A DNA stretch of 59,450 bases from Draconibacterium orientale (GTDB lineage Bacteria; Bacteroidota; Bacteroidia; Bacteroidales; UBA12170): positions 1 through 59,450 of the forward strand of contig DYSN01000007.1 of NCBI GenBank assembly GCA_020718205.1, read 5' to 3'. The notes under the pieces are model-generated. The model had not been told where the DNA came from and made no database searches. It worked only from the letters and a program-made list of their open reading frames with translations. Shown here piece after piece: positions 43,166 through 51,488 of this stretch. The number at the start of each line of letters is the position of its first letter. The stretch's first letter is position 1. Position numbers and translations under genes: made by a program.

Positions 43166-44689
43166 ATGAAGACTATCATTAAATATATTTGGATATCAGC
43201 AGCAGCCATGTTTTTGTTAACAGCCTGTGGCAAAATGGATGTAGCCCCCACCAATCAAATATCTACCGAGAGCATTGGAAACACTTCCGATGGAATTGTT
43301 AATGTTACCAATGGCAACTATGCCCTATTGAAAAATCAGGTGGAGTTCAATGGATTTGTTGACGACAATAACATGTATCTGCGTCAGTATTTTCAAATGT
43401 CTGATTTTGCCGGCGATGAGATAGTTTGCGGACAAAAAACCGAAGACCCGCTCTATTACAGTTTTACCTATACCCATTCGCCCGACCAGTCGAACAGTCG
43501 TTTCTTTTGGTATGCATCGTATAAAATAGCCAATGGAGCCAATACGGTTATCGAAATTATTGAAAGACAAGGCAATGGGAACTCAATTCAGGATCAATTG
43601 CTGGGTGAGAATTATTTCTTGCGGGCTTTTGTTCATTTCAATCTGCTAAAATTCTATTCAATTCCCTATATGCTGGGCAATCCCGCAACAAATCCCGGGG
43701 TCATTATTCGCAATTCTACCTCCGATGCAGCAGTAAAGGCCAGAGCAAGTGTTCAGGAAACCTACGATTTTATTATTGCGGACCTGTTAAATGCAGAAAC
43801 GCTGATGAACACCTCCCGCGGCAAGCATTATGTATCGAAGGAAGCAGCTCAGGCCTTGTTGAGCAGGGTTTATTTATCCATGGGAAATTACGACAAAGCC
43901 ATTGAATTTGCCGATAAAGTTATAAGCTCAGGACGTTTTTCGATAGAAACAGCGCAAAGCTATCCAGGCTTGTTTGCCAGCTCACTCACCCACAACGAAA
44001 CCATTTGGGCAGTTGCTTTTACCCCCGAAGACAATAGAGGAAAATTCGGCAGCATTGCCTCCATGATTTATTCCGATGGAAATTCGGGTTGGGGCGAAGA
44101 ATTTGCGAGTATGTCCTACAGGCAATTATTGGCCAATAACGTGAACGATGTAAGATTCAGTTATATAGATACTAGCTACAACGACAACGGAGATGTAAGG
44201 AAAAAGAATGGCATAGAAGTTTTCTATATCACCAAGTTTTCCTTTCAGGATGGCGATCCCAACCTGAGCTCGCCCATTTTGTTTCGTTTAGCCGAAATGT
44301 ATTTGAACAAAGCCGAAGCTTATGCAGCCAAAGGCGACGAGAACAATGCCTTTGCCATGATAAATGAAATAAGGAAAAACAGGGGTTTGGAAAACGACTT
44401 AACTACAGCCGTACCCAGCGGAAAAACTTTGATAGATGTGGTGCTAGACGAGCGCAGCCGTGAACTGGCTTTCGAAGGTTTCAGGGTTTCGGATTTGCTT
44501 AGAAATCAGAGAAATATAACACGCAATTATTGGGGATACCATATTATTGGGCTCACACCCGCTGATGTGGATTTGACAACCACACCCACAGGCTACGAGA
44601 ATTTGGTAATTCCATTTAACGATAGCAGAATTGTATATTTTATTCCTATTGACGAAATACTTGCCAATGGATTGTGTGTTCAGAATTAA
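43166..44689 (+). CDS. SusD/RagB family surface glycan-binding lipoprotein
   Basis: The 507-residue lipoprotein has lipobox LTACGK and the SusD fold: an N-terminal TPR-rich scaffold (YFLRAFVHFNLLKFYSIPYM, KEAAQALLSRVYLSMGNYDKAI) and a C-terminal DERSRELAFEGFRVSDLLR motif near the end, which is standard. It follows SusC by 12 bases and forms the substrate-capture lid. Binding-site aromatics cannot be assigned by eye. Confidence 0.95.
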   Translation: MKTIIKYIWISAAAMFLLTACGKMDVAPTNQISTESIGNTSDGIVNVTNGNYALLKNQVEFNGFVDDNNMYLRQYFQMSDFAGDEIVCGQKTEDPLYYSFTYTHSPDQSNSRFFWYASYKIANGANTVIEIIERQGNGNSIQDQLLGENYFLRAFVHFNLLKFYSIPYMLGNPATNPGVIIRNSTSDAAVKARASVQETYDFIIADLLNAETLMNTSRGKHYVSKEAAQALLSRVYLSMGNYDKAIEFADKVISSGRFSIETAQSYPGLFASSLTHNETIWAVAFTPEDNRGKFGSIASMIYSDGNSGWGEEFASMSYRQLLANNVNDVRFSYIDTSYNDNGDVRKKNGIEVFYITKFSFQDGDPNLSSPILFRLAEMYLNKAEAYAAKGDENNAFAMINEIRKNRGLENDLTTAVPSGKTLIDVVLDERSRELAFEGFRVSDLLRNQRNITRNYWGYHIIGLTPADVDLTTTPTGYENLVIPFNDSRIVYFIPIDEILANGLCVQN

Positions 44690-44731
44690 ACATTTATAGA
44701 TCAATTTTTAATAACTTTAAACTAAAACATT

Positions 44732-45649
44732 ATGAAAAAGAGTAATTTATTTTTTATGGCCATGCTGGTCTTAGGACTTGCCATGGTATTTAATGCATGT
44801 AAAAAAGACGACGACAAAGATCCGGTAACCATTACTGGTGAAGCTTTGTTCAGCTTTGCAGCCGATGGGAAAACTGTAACTTTTACCAACGAAAGCACCG
44901 TGAGCGGAACAGTTACCTACGAATGGAATTTTGGCGATAACGGCACATCGACCGAAAAAAATCCGGTTCACACCTACGAATTAAAAGGCGAATACACTGT
45001 TTCTCTAACAGTTAAAGACTCGCAAGGGGGCATGCATCCTGTATCGACCAAAGTTCTGGTTGACAAGAAAACCCGTATTAGTTTAACCGACAACTCAACA
45101 GCCGATTGGGATGTTGTTACCGAAGCTGGATTTGTTGTGCCCGTTGGAGATAATGCAGGTATTGTTGCTGCAGCAAAATTCGACTATGATGCCAATTTCA
45201 TCTATGCTTACCTTAAATTTGAAGGAAGTGTGAATGATGTGTTTCAGAACGATTATATGTTCGATGTGGACAACGATAGTTTAACAGGTGCAAAATCGTG
45301 GTTATGGCCGGCATCGGGTGTTGATTATTTGGTAGAAGTTGCACCATTTACCGGTGAGCAAACTGTATTTACATTTATTTATTCCGGAGCTCCCGGCGCA
45401 AACGAGTGGAGTTGGGCCGAAGAACAGTGGTCGGCCGGAGCCTATATTTTAGGCTCAGTGAAACAAGATGGTAACTACGTGGTAGCCGAGCTTGGTTTCG
45501 ACCGTGAGAAAGTACCAGGCCTGAATGCTGACGTGGTTGGAATTGGTAATTTTCTAAGCAATGCCGACTGGGCAGAGGTGGGTTTTATTCCCGATGCAAC
45601 ACAAGAAGGTGGCTCTAATCAAACTTGTTTTATTCTCGATATGAGATAG
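44732..45649 (+). CDS. PKD-domain surface lipoprotein (SusE/F-position)
   Basis: The 305-residue lipoprotein has lipobox FNAC (Cys23) and a Lys/Asp-rich leader after it, KKDDDKD, resembling a surface-export signal of Bacteroidota lipoproteins. A PKD domain (about 35-110, TYEWNFGDNGTSTEKNPVHTY) is followed by a second beta-sandwich (about 115-305, ADWDVV, YDANFIYAYLKF, FDVDNDSLTG) that resembles CBM9/DOMON-type modules. It occupies the third position after SusC/D, where SusE-like glycan-binding proteins usually lie. It is followed by a strong terminator, so it may close the transcript. Confidence 0.85.
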   Translation: MKKSNLFFMAMLVLGLAMVFNACKKDDDKDPVTITGEALFSFAADGKTVTFTNESTVSGTVTYEWNFGDNGTSTEKNPVHTYELKGEYTVSLTVKDSQGGMHPVSTKVLVDKKTRISLTDNSTADWDVVTEAGFVVPVGDNAGIVAAAKFDYDANFIYAYLKFEGSVNDVFQNDYMFDVDNDSLTGAKSWLWPASGVDYLVEVAPFTGEQTVFTFIYSGAPGANEWSWAEEQWSAGAYILGSVKQDGNYVVAELGFDREKVPGLNADVVGIGNFLSNADWAEVGFIPDATQEGGSNQTCFILDMR

Positions 45650-45702
45650 AAAAAATGGATTTTCATAGAGTTAAAAATGATAGATTGTAAAAAATTGGTA
45701 GA

Positions 45703-45739
45703 GTAGGAGCGCGGGGAAACCCGCTGCTCTTACTTTTTT
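45703..45739 (+). terminator. Strong GC-rich intrinsic terminator inside the locus
   Basis: A 13-base-pair stem of GTAGGAGCGCGGG with CCCGC-T-GCTCTTAC (one bulge) around a GAAA loop, followed by six T (45734-45739). It lies between the SusC/D/PKD genes and the hydrolase genes, so the downstream genes depend on read-through or another promoter. Confidence 0.88.
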
Positions 45740-45770
45740 AAATCAACAAATCAGATTAAAAGAATATAAA

Positions 45771-48700
45771 ATGAAGAAATCAATCATCAAATCAATGATG
45801 GTGCTGAGCGTGAGTATGCTTTTGCAGCAAAGCATTTTTTCTCAAACCCAAATATTTTATCAATCGATCGATAGTATTTTCGGGAATCCTGAACGCGGAT
45901 TTTATCATGCCAACCCTTCACTTGAGTTTGATGACCTGCAGAATATGGTTCACAATGAGTTTATTTCCATTGCATATCATAATTTTGCCATCGATGAATT
46001 TAAAAATACTTTTATTGCTCCCTGGTACTTGGCGAAGATGAATAACGATTTTGCCAAAATGAGGAAAGGGGGAGTTAAAGCAGTTGTTCGATTCACCTAT
46101 ACCGAAAAAGACTCTCCGCCCTATGGCGATGCTCCCATAGACATTGTTCTCAATCATATAGCTCAGGTAGCCCCCATTTTGCAAAACAATGCCGATGTAA
46201 TTCTGGCCGTTCAGGCTGGTTTTATTGGAACCTGGGGCGAATGGTATTATACCGATTATTACTCATCCAGTCCCGGTCATATCACCGAGGAACAAATGGG
46301 ATGGCGACGCCAAATTGTTCATGCATTGCTTCAAGCCACCCCCGACCGAATGGTTCAGGTGCGCACGCCCATTTTTAAAAAAGAAATGGTTCCATTGGAT
46401 GATTTTATGCCAGTTCCCGAAACGCATGCCTTTCAGAATACGGCCTGGGCCCGCATTGCCCATCACAACGATTGCTTTTTAGCAAGTACCACCGATTATG
46501 GCACCTATCAGAATATCGATTTGGAAAAAGGATATTTAGCCGACGACAGCAAGTTTACTATGGTTGGAGGCGAAACATGCAACGATAACTCACTTTCGGA
46601 ATGTGAGAATGCATTGGTAGAAATGGAGCGTTTTCACTGGACCTATCTCAATCGCGATTATCATTCCGGCGTTTTCGGACAGTGGATAGATGGCGGTTGT
46701 TACGAAGAAATTCAGAAGCGGCTTGGATATCGTTACCGCCTTATCAGTGCCCAATTAACCAACGAAAGCAAGCCCGGAGGAGCAGTGAATGTTCAACTGA
46801 AACTTTTTAATGATGGATTTGCCAATGTGATGAATACCAGAGATGTTAAAATCATTCTCAGAAACAGTGAAAATGGTGAAGAATATTCGGCTTTAATAGA
46901 TACCGACCCGCGTTTTTGGCCATTGCACGATACCATTTCGCTAAGTATGGAAGCCGGCCTGCCAAACGCCATAACAGGTGCGATTTATAATGTCTTCCTT
47001 TCACTTCCCGATCCCGCAATTACCTTGAGAAATAACCCTGACTATTCCATTCGTTTGGCCAATGAGGGGATTTACGAGAAATCAACCGCCCATCATTCGC
47101 TTTTGCACAATATTCTTATCAGCCAGGAGAACAATGTGTCCACTTATGAGGGAGAAAATTTCTTTATAGGAAATCAGGGCGAAATTCCAACCGGGATTCA
47201 TATCCATATTGACGGGCAACCGGACGATTGGAGCCAGATTCAGCCAAGCATCGTTTCGGGTAACAGTTTAACATCGCTAAGATTGTGGAATACAACAGAT
47301 AGCTTGTATTTTGCCCTTTCTGGAGTAAACATTGACCAAAACTGGCAATTCTTTATAAACAGCGATTTCGATACCACCACAGGATATCAAAGCCCCCATT
47401 GGAATGCCAGTGGTGCAGATTTATTAATAGAAAACGGAATTTTATTATCATACGAAGGCTCGGGAAATGACTGGAATTGGAGCGAATTGGGGGATGTAGA
47501 ATATTCTCAAACCAATTCCTTTCTTGAGTTTTCTCTACCGCGGGTTCATGAGGAAATGGTTTCGTTGGCTGGAAAAATAGGGCTGGCCATTATCAGCGGT
47601 TTTGACGAAATGACGACTGCAGGTTTTTTGCCATCAGTGAACCGGTCGTTTCTCCATTACAAGCTTTCAGTATTAACAGAAGCTCCCCAATTTATCCATG
47701 TGTTGAATGTGGCAGAAAAAGCCATTGTTTACTGGCCGTTGACAGCACCCACAGCCGGTGTCAATGCTGAGCTGCAACGCTCGTTGAATGGTGGAGGCTG
47801 GGAAAATGTTTTTACTACACTCAATGCCCACCAGTTGGCCTATACCGACGAAACATTGGAAACAGGAAACCTTGTAGCTTATAGGGTTAGATATACCGGG
47901 GGTGAAAACCGAACACCATTCACTACTTCCGAAACCGTAGAAATTGGCGGCTTGGGAGAAAGTTATGCCGACATAGAGCTGGATGGAGATTCATCCGACT
48001 GGATGGTGTTGGAGCCGCTGATGGCCGAATATAAAAGCTCGAAGCTTGTTCTCAGAACATTCAATAACTCCACGCGTTTTTTCTTTTCAATTGCTGCGGA
48101 TGAAATCAATTCCTATGAATTTTTTGTGAGCAATACCAGCACCGATCTTTATAAAATTGCCAACGATTCGCTCTTTGAAAAATCAGATGACAACTGGCTC
48201 TTCCGCCACATGATAGAAGCCGTTAGGGGAAATGGTTTTATGGAGGCATCGTTTGGCTGGAATCAGCTTTTCGACGAGAGTCATACTTCATTTCTGGTGC
48301 ATTTGACCATGAATGATCAGCCTATAGTTCGTGGCGAATTGTTTTATATGCTAAAATACAGCACTTTAGCTATGCCGCAGAATTTTCAAGTGTTGCCATC
48401 CATCGACAATCCTTATGGAAATATCAGAATAAAATGGCGACTCAATACAGCCAATAATGGTTATGTACTTCAGCGCTCAGAGGGCGACAGCTTGCATTTT
48501 GCCCCCTACAAAACCTTCGGAAGTAATGACTTTTATTACTTAGACCAAGATTTAGACAGCTCCCGGGTTTATTATTACCGATTGTTTGCGCACGATGGAA
48601 TTATTCGATCACCCTACACGGCAACCCGATGGCTTCAGCCCAATGGCATCAGTGAGCTCGACGAGTTTGAAACCGATATGAAAGTTTTTCCAAATCCTTT

Positions 48701-48920
48701 CAGGGAATCAGCTAAAATTGAGTTATATAGTCTGGCTCCACAAAAGGTGGACATCCGGTTGGTAAACCATCAGGGTGCGGAGATTATGAATGTTTTTTCG
48801 GGAGAATTGGACAAACAAAAGTTTATTTTCATTCATAGAGAAAATCTTGCAAATGGAGTTTATTACCTGCAGTTGGTGGGAAAGAAAAAAACTATTAACA
48901 AAAAACTGATATTTATTTAA
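45771..48920 (+). CDS. T9SS-exported DUF4832/DUF4874-type barrel protein with beta-sandwich and sorting domains
   Basis: The 1049-residue exported protein has a signal peptide (ending near FSQ) and an N-terminal TIM-barrel-like DUF4874/DUF4832 module (about 30-440). A CBM9/DOMON-like beta-sandwich follows (about 475-620, HIDGQPDDWSQIQP), then an Fn3-like region, a second such sandwich (about 735-820), another Fn3-like part, and a type A T9SS C-terminal sorting domain (about 960-1049, KVFPNPFRESAKIELY). Residue E157 in VQAGFIGTWGEW is a candidate catalytic acid. It is likely a glycoside hydrolase of an uncharacterised family; the bond cleaved is unknown. No close promoter is seen after the terminator upstream. 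Confidence 0.85.
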   Translation: MKKSIIKSMMVLSVSMLLQQSIFSQTQIFYQSIDSIFGNPERGFYHANPSLEFDDLQNMVHNEFISIAYHNFAIDEFKNTFIAPWYLAKMNNDFAKMRKGGVKAVVRFTYTEKDSPPYGDAPIDIVLNHIAQVAPILQNNADVILAVQAGFIGTWGEWYYTDYYSSSPGHITEEQMGWRRQIVHALLQATPDRMVQVRTPIFKKEMVPLDDFMPVPETHAFQNTAWARIAHHNDCFLASTTDYGTYQNIDLEKGYLADDSKFTMVGGETCNDNSLSECENALVEMERFHWTYLNRDYHSGVFGQWIDGGCYEEIQKRLGYRYRLISAQLTNESKPGGAVNVQLKLFNDGFANVMNTRDVKIILRNSENGEEYSALIDTDPRFWPLHDTISLSMEAGLPNAITGAIYNVFLSLPDPAITLRNNPDYSIRLANEGIYEKSTAHHSLLHNILISQENNVSTYEGENFFIGNQGEIPTGIHIHIDGQPDDWSQIQPSIVSGNSLTSLRLWNTTDSLYFALSGVNIDQNWQFFINSDFDTTTGYQSPHWNASGADLLIENGILLSYEGSGNDWNWSELGDVEYSQTNSFLEFSLPRVHEEMVSLAGKIGLAIISGFDEMTTAGFLPSVNRSFLHYKLSVLTEAPQFIHVLNVAEKAIVYWPLTAPTAGVNAELQRSLNGGGWENVFTTLNAHQLAYTDETLETGNLVAYRVRYTGGENRTPFTTSETVEIGGLGESYADIELDGDSSDWMVLEPLMAEYKSSKLVLRTFNNSTRFFFSIAADEINSYEFFVSNTSTDLYKIANDSLFEKSDDNWLFRHMIEAVRGNGFMEASFGWNQLFDESHTSFLVHLTMNDQPIVRGELFYMLKYSTLAMPQNFQVLPSIDNPYGNIRIKWRLNTANNGYVLQRSEGDSLHFAPYKTFGSNDFYYLDQDLDSSRVYYYRLFAHDGIIRSPYTATRWLQPNGISELDEFETDMKVFPNPFRESAKIELYSLAPQKVDIRLVNHQGAEIMNVFSGELDKQKFIFIHRENLANGVYYLQLVGKKKTINKKLIFI

Positions 48921-48942
48921 ACAACAGATATAGAATCTATTA

Positions 48943-49809
48943 ATGAAGAAACTGTGGCTTATTTACGCGCTGGTGACTACCCTGTTCTGGGGTGTTTGGG
49001 GCGCACTCTCCGAGATACCGGCAAAAGCCGGATTTCCGGGCACATTAATCTATGTGGTTTGGGCTTTAACCATGATTGTTCCAGCAATTGTTGCATTACA
49101 ACTTGTAGGATGGAAGCTTGACAGAGATAAAAAATCTGTGTGGCTGGGGCTCATTATTGGGTTCACAGGAGCCGGCGGACAACTGGCATTGCTCACAGGA
49201 GCTATTGTAAACGGGCCAGCTTATTTAATCTTCCCCATTATTTCGTTATCCCCAGTGATTACCATTTTGCTTTCGGTTTTCTTTTTGGGGGAAAAAGCCG
49301 GTTGGACAGGTTGGATTGGTATTGCATTGGCCCTTATTGCCATTCCATTCCTATCCTATCAGGATGGCACAACAGGGAGTGGAGGTTATGGCTGGTTGAT
49401 TTTTGCTCTTATTGTTTTTATGGCCTGGGGCTTACAAGCCTATTTCATGAAAAAAGCCAATGGAGTGATGAAAGCTGAAAGTATTTTTTTCTATATGACA
49501 TTAACCGGCCTGCTGCTTGCTCCCATTGCCTTATATATGACCGACTGGAGCCAAGCCATAAACTACGATTTCAATGGCCCCTATCTAAGTTTTGGAATTC
49601 AATTGCTCAACTCCATTGGAGCATTAACCATTGTATATGCCTTCCGCCACGGGAAAGCCATGGTAGTAAGCCCGCTAACCAATGCGGTGGCACCCGTGAT
49701 TACGGTAATTATCTCGCTGCTGATATATCATCGGTTCCCCCATCATTTCATTCTTACCGGCATGTTGCTGGCGGTTTTTTCCATGTTTTTATTGTCGTTC
49801 GAAGATTAA
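48943..49809 (+). CDS. EamA/DMT-superfamily transporter
   Basis: The 288-residue protein has about ten transmembrane helices in two EamA repeats (first ending about 140; LLGLIIGFTGAGGQLALL-like and GALTIVYAFRHGKAM segments). Members move small metabolites, amino acids or sugars. Within this locus a role in importing a released monosaccharide across the inner membrane is plausible. It starts 22 bases after the T9SS protein and the next gene begins 4 bases after its stop, so it is co-transcribed. Confidence 0.88.
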   Translation: MKKLWLIYALVTTLFWGVWGALSEIPAKAGFPGTLIYVVWALTMIVPAIVALQLVGWKLDRDKKSVWLGLIIGFTGAGGQLALLTGAIVNGPAYLIFPIISLSPVITILLSVFFLGEKAGWTGWIGIALALIAIPFLSYQDGTTGSGGYGWLIFALIVFMAWGLQAYFMKKANGVMKAESIFFYMTLTGLLLAPIALYMTDWSQAINYDFNGPYLSFGIQLLNSIGALTIVYAFRHGKAMVVSPLTNAVAPVITVIISLLIYHRFPHHFILTGMLLAVFSMFLLSFED

Positions 49810-49813
49810 AACA

Positions 49814-51328
49814 ATGTCGTTTATGAAATGTACAGCATTAGTTTTTCTGGCTATTTTATTGACCAATAGTGTTATAGCTCAGCAGAAAGATGATTTTATC
49901 GAAATTGAAATCAATCAGGAGATAACTGAAGTACAGCCCATGACCGGCGTTGTTTTCTGGCAAGACAGTCATACCAATACCGATGCCATTAGTCTCGAAT
50001 TCTCCTATATGCTTTATAACGATGTGGTTACAGACAGTGGCGTTTATAATTGGGATGTGGTAGAAGAAAAGCTGAATGATATTGCATCGCGCAATCATCA
50101 GGCGGTTTTCCGATTTAGGGATACCTATGTAGGTCGTCAGACATCGGTGCCCGAATATATTAAGGCTTTGCCCGATTATCATGAAACCATGGGTTTGTCC
50201 GAAGGGCGCGAAACCTGGTTCTCCGATTGGCGACACGACGAATTGAAGCGGTTTATTCTGGAGTTTAATACCGAGTTTGCGAGCCATTACGACAACGATC
50301 CCCGTCTGGCATTTGTGCAAGTGGGCTTTGGTCTGTGGGCCGAATACCATATTTACGATGGACCTTTTCAATTGGGGGTTACTTTTCCCGATAAAGAATT
50401 CCAGACCGCCTTTTTTCATCACATCGATTCTGTGTGGCAGAACAAGTTTTTTAGCATTTCTATTGATGCTGCGGACGATACCTATTCCCCTTTCGATGAG
50501 CATCCCGAACTTCTCAATATCAGGTTTGGGCTTTTCGACGATAGTTTTATGAGCGATTCGCATTCGGGTTATAATGAGAGCTGTTGGAATTTTTTCGATA
50601 GAAACCGCTTTAAAATTGCTCCTGCGGGGGGAGAATTCAATTACTACACCAACTACGATCAGCAGCATGTGCTCGACTGGCCCTATGGCGCCCATGGCGA
50701 ATCGTTTGAAAGTTTTAGCGCAAGGTTTCATATAAGCTATATGATTGGTGCCGACCAGCCAGATTATCAAACCATGGAAAGAATAAAAGAAGCAAGTATG
50801 GCCACCGGGTATCGGTTTAAAATTGTTTCTTTTAGGGCATCAGCCGATTCATCGGTCGTTCAAATTATCAACGAAGGCGACGCCCCAATATATTATGATG
50901 CCTGGCCAACAGCGAATGGAGTTAGAGCTGTAGAATCGCTCAAATATCTTCAGGACGATGAAATCAGGGAATTTCATATTTCGTCCGGAGGCTCCAATCC
51001 GGTTTTTACCATAGAGAGCGACGCTATTTTGTCCACCCAAACCATTGGTTATTATGGGACTTTAAATTCGCATGTGTATGAAAATCAAAAAATAGATTGG
51101 ATAAAAATTTATCCAAACCAGGTTGCAAAAGGCAATGCAGTTCATTTAAAAACACATAACAATCAAGGGGTGTATGTTGAAATATATGAGCTATCGGGTC
51201 GCGCAATCTTGTCGACTGATTTTAAAAATGAGTATCAAATAGTTACAAGTGATTTACATAGCGGTATGTATTTTGTTAAAGTAACACAAGGAAGCTTGTC
51301 GGATTTGTTTAAAATTGTGATTATTTAA
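49814..51328 (+). CDS. T9SS-exported putative glycoside hydrolase related to the DUF4832-type barrel
   Basis: The 504-residue protein has a signal peptide (ending near VIAQ) and a TIM-barrel-like domain (about 45-340). This includes the segment VQVGFGLWAEYH with E177 in the same setting as E157 of the 1049-residue neighbour. A small beta-sandwich follows, then a T9SS type A sorting domain (about 430-504, KIYPNQVAKGNAVHL). The two proteins probably share a fold and a catalytic glutamate, but the pairing is my own comparison. MSFMKC may start at the second Met. Confidence 0.78.
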   Translation: MSFMKCTALVFLAILLTNSVIAQQKDDFIEIEINQEITEVQPMTGVVFWQDSHTNTDAISLEFSYMLYNDVVTDSGVYNWDVVEEKLNDIASRNHQAVFRFRDTYVGRQTSVPEYIKALPDYHETMGLSEGRETWFSDWRHDELKRFILEFNTEFASHYDNDPRLAFVQVGFGLWAEYHIYDGPFQLGVTFPDKEFQTAFFHHIDSVWQNKFFSISIDAADDTYSPFDEHPELLNIRFGLFDDSFMSDSHSGYNESCWNFFDRNRFKIAPAGGEFNYYTNYDQQHVLDWPYGAHGESFESFSARFHISYMIGADQPDYQTMERIKEASMATGYRFKIVSFRASADSSVVQIINEGDAPIYYDAWPTANGVRAVESLKYLQDDEIREFHISSGGSNPVFTIESDAILSTQTIGYYGTLNSHVYENQKIDWIKIYPNQVAKGNAVHLKTHNNQGVYVEIYELSGRAILSTDFKNEYQIVTSDLHSGMYFVKVTQGSLSDLFKIVII

Positions 51329-51370
51329 AAGCAAGCTGACTCTTGGGGAAGTGGAGAAAAAGGACAATAT

Positions 51371-51480
51371 GAACCATATAGAAACACAGAGAAACTACTA
51401 TGTGCCCTATGTACCCTATGTGCCTATGTTTTTAAAAAAGAATAAACTATGAGCCTTATGTGTCTATTTGATTAAAAAAG
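51371..51480. repeat. Decayed copy of the palindromic ACCACATAG-type repeat
   Basis: The stretch AACCATATAGAAACACAGAG (51372-51391) and the ACTATGTGCCCTATGTACCC and CTATGAGCCTTATGTG pieces (about 51397-51464) resemble the tandem repeat at 59239-59416, with several substitutions. A second partial copy follows (51441-51480). It lies between the T9SS protein and the GH36-like gene; the GH36-like ATG comes 8 bases after it. Confidence 0.7.
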
Positions 51481-51488
51481 CGAAAAAC

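Noticed and set aside
49856-50770. 304-residue minus-strand frame
   Set aside because: It lies entirely inside the 504-residue T9SS protein gene, which has a signal peptide and a sorting domain in the plus frame; the antisense frame has no motifs.
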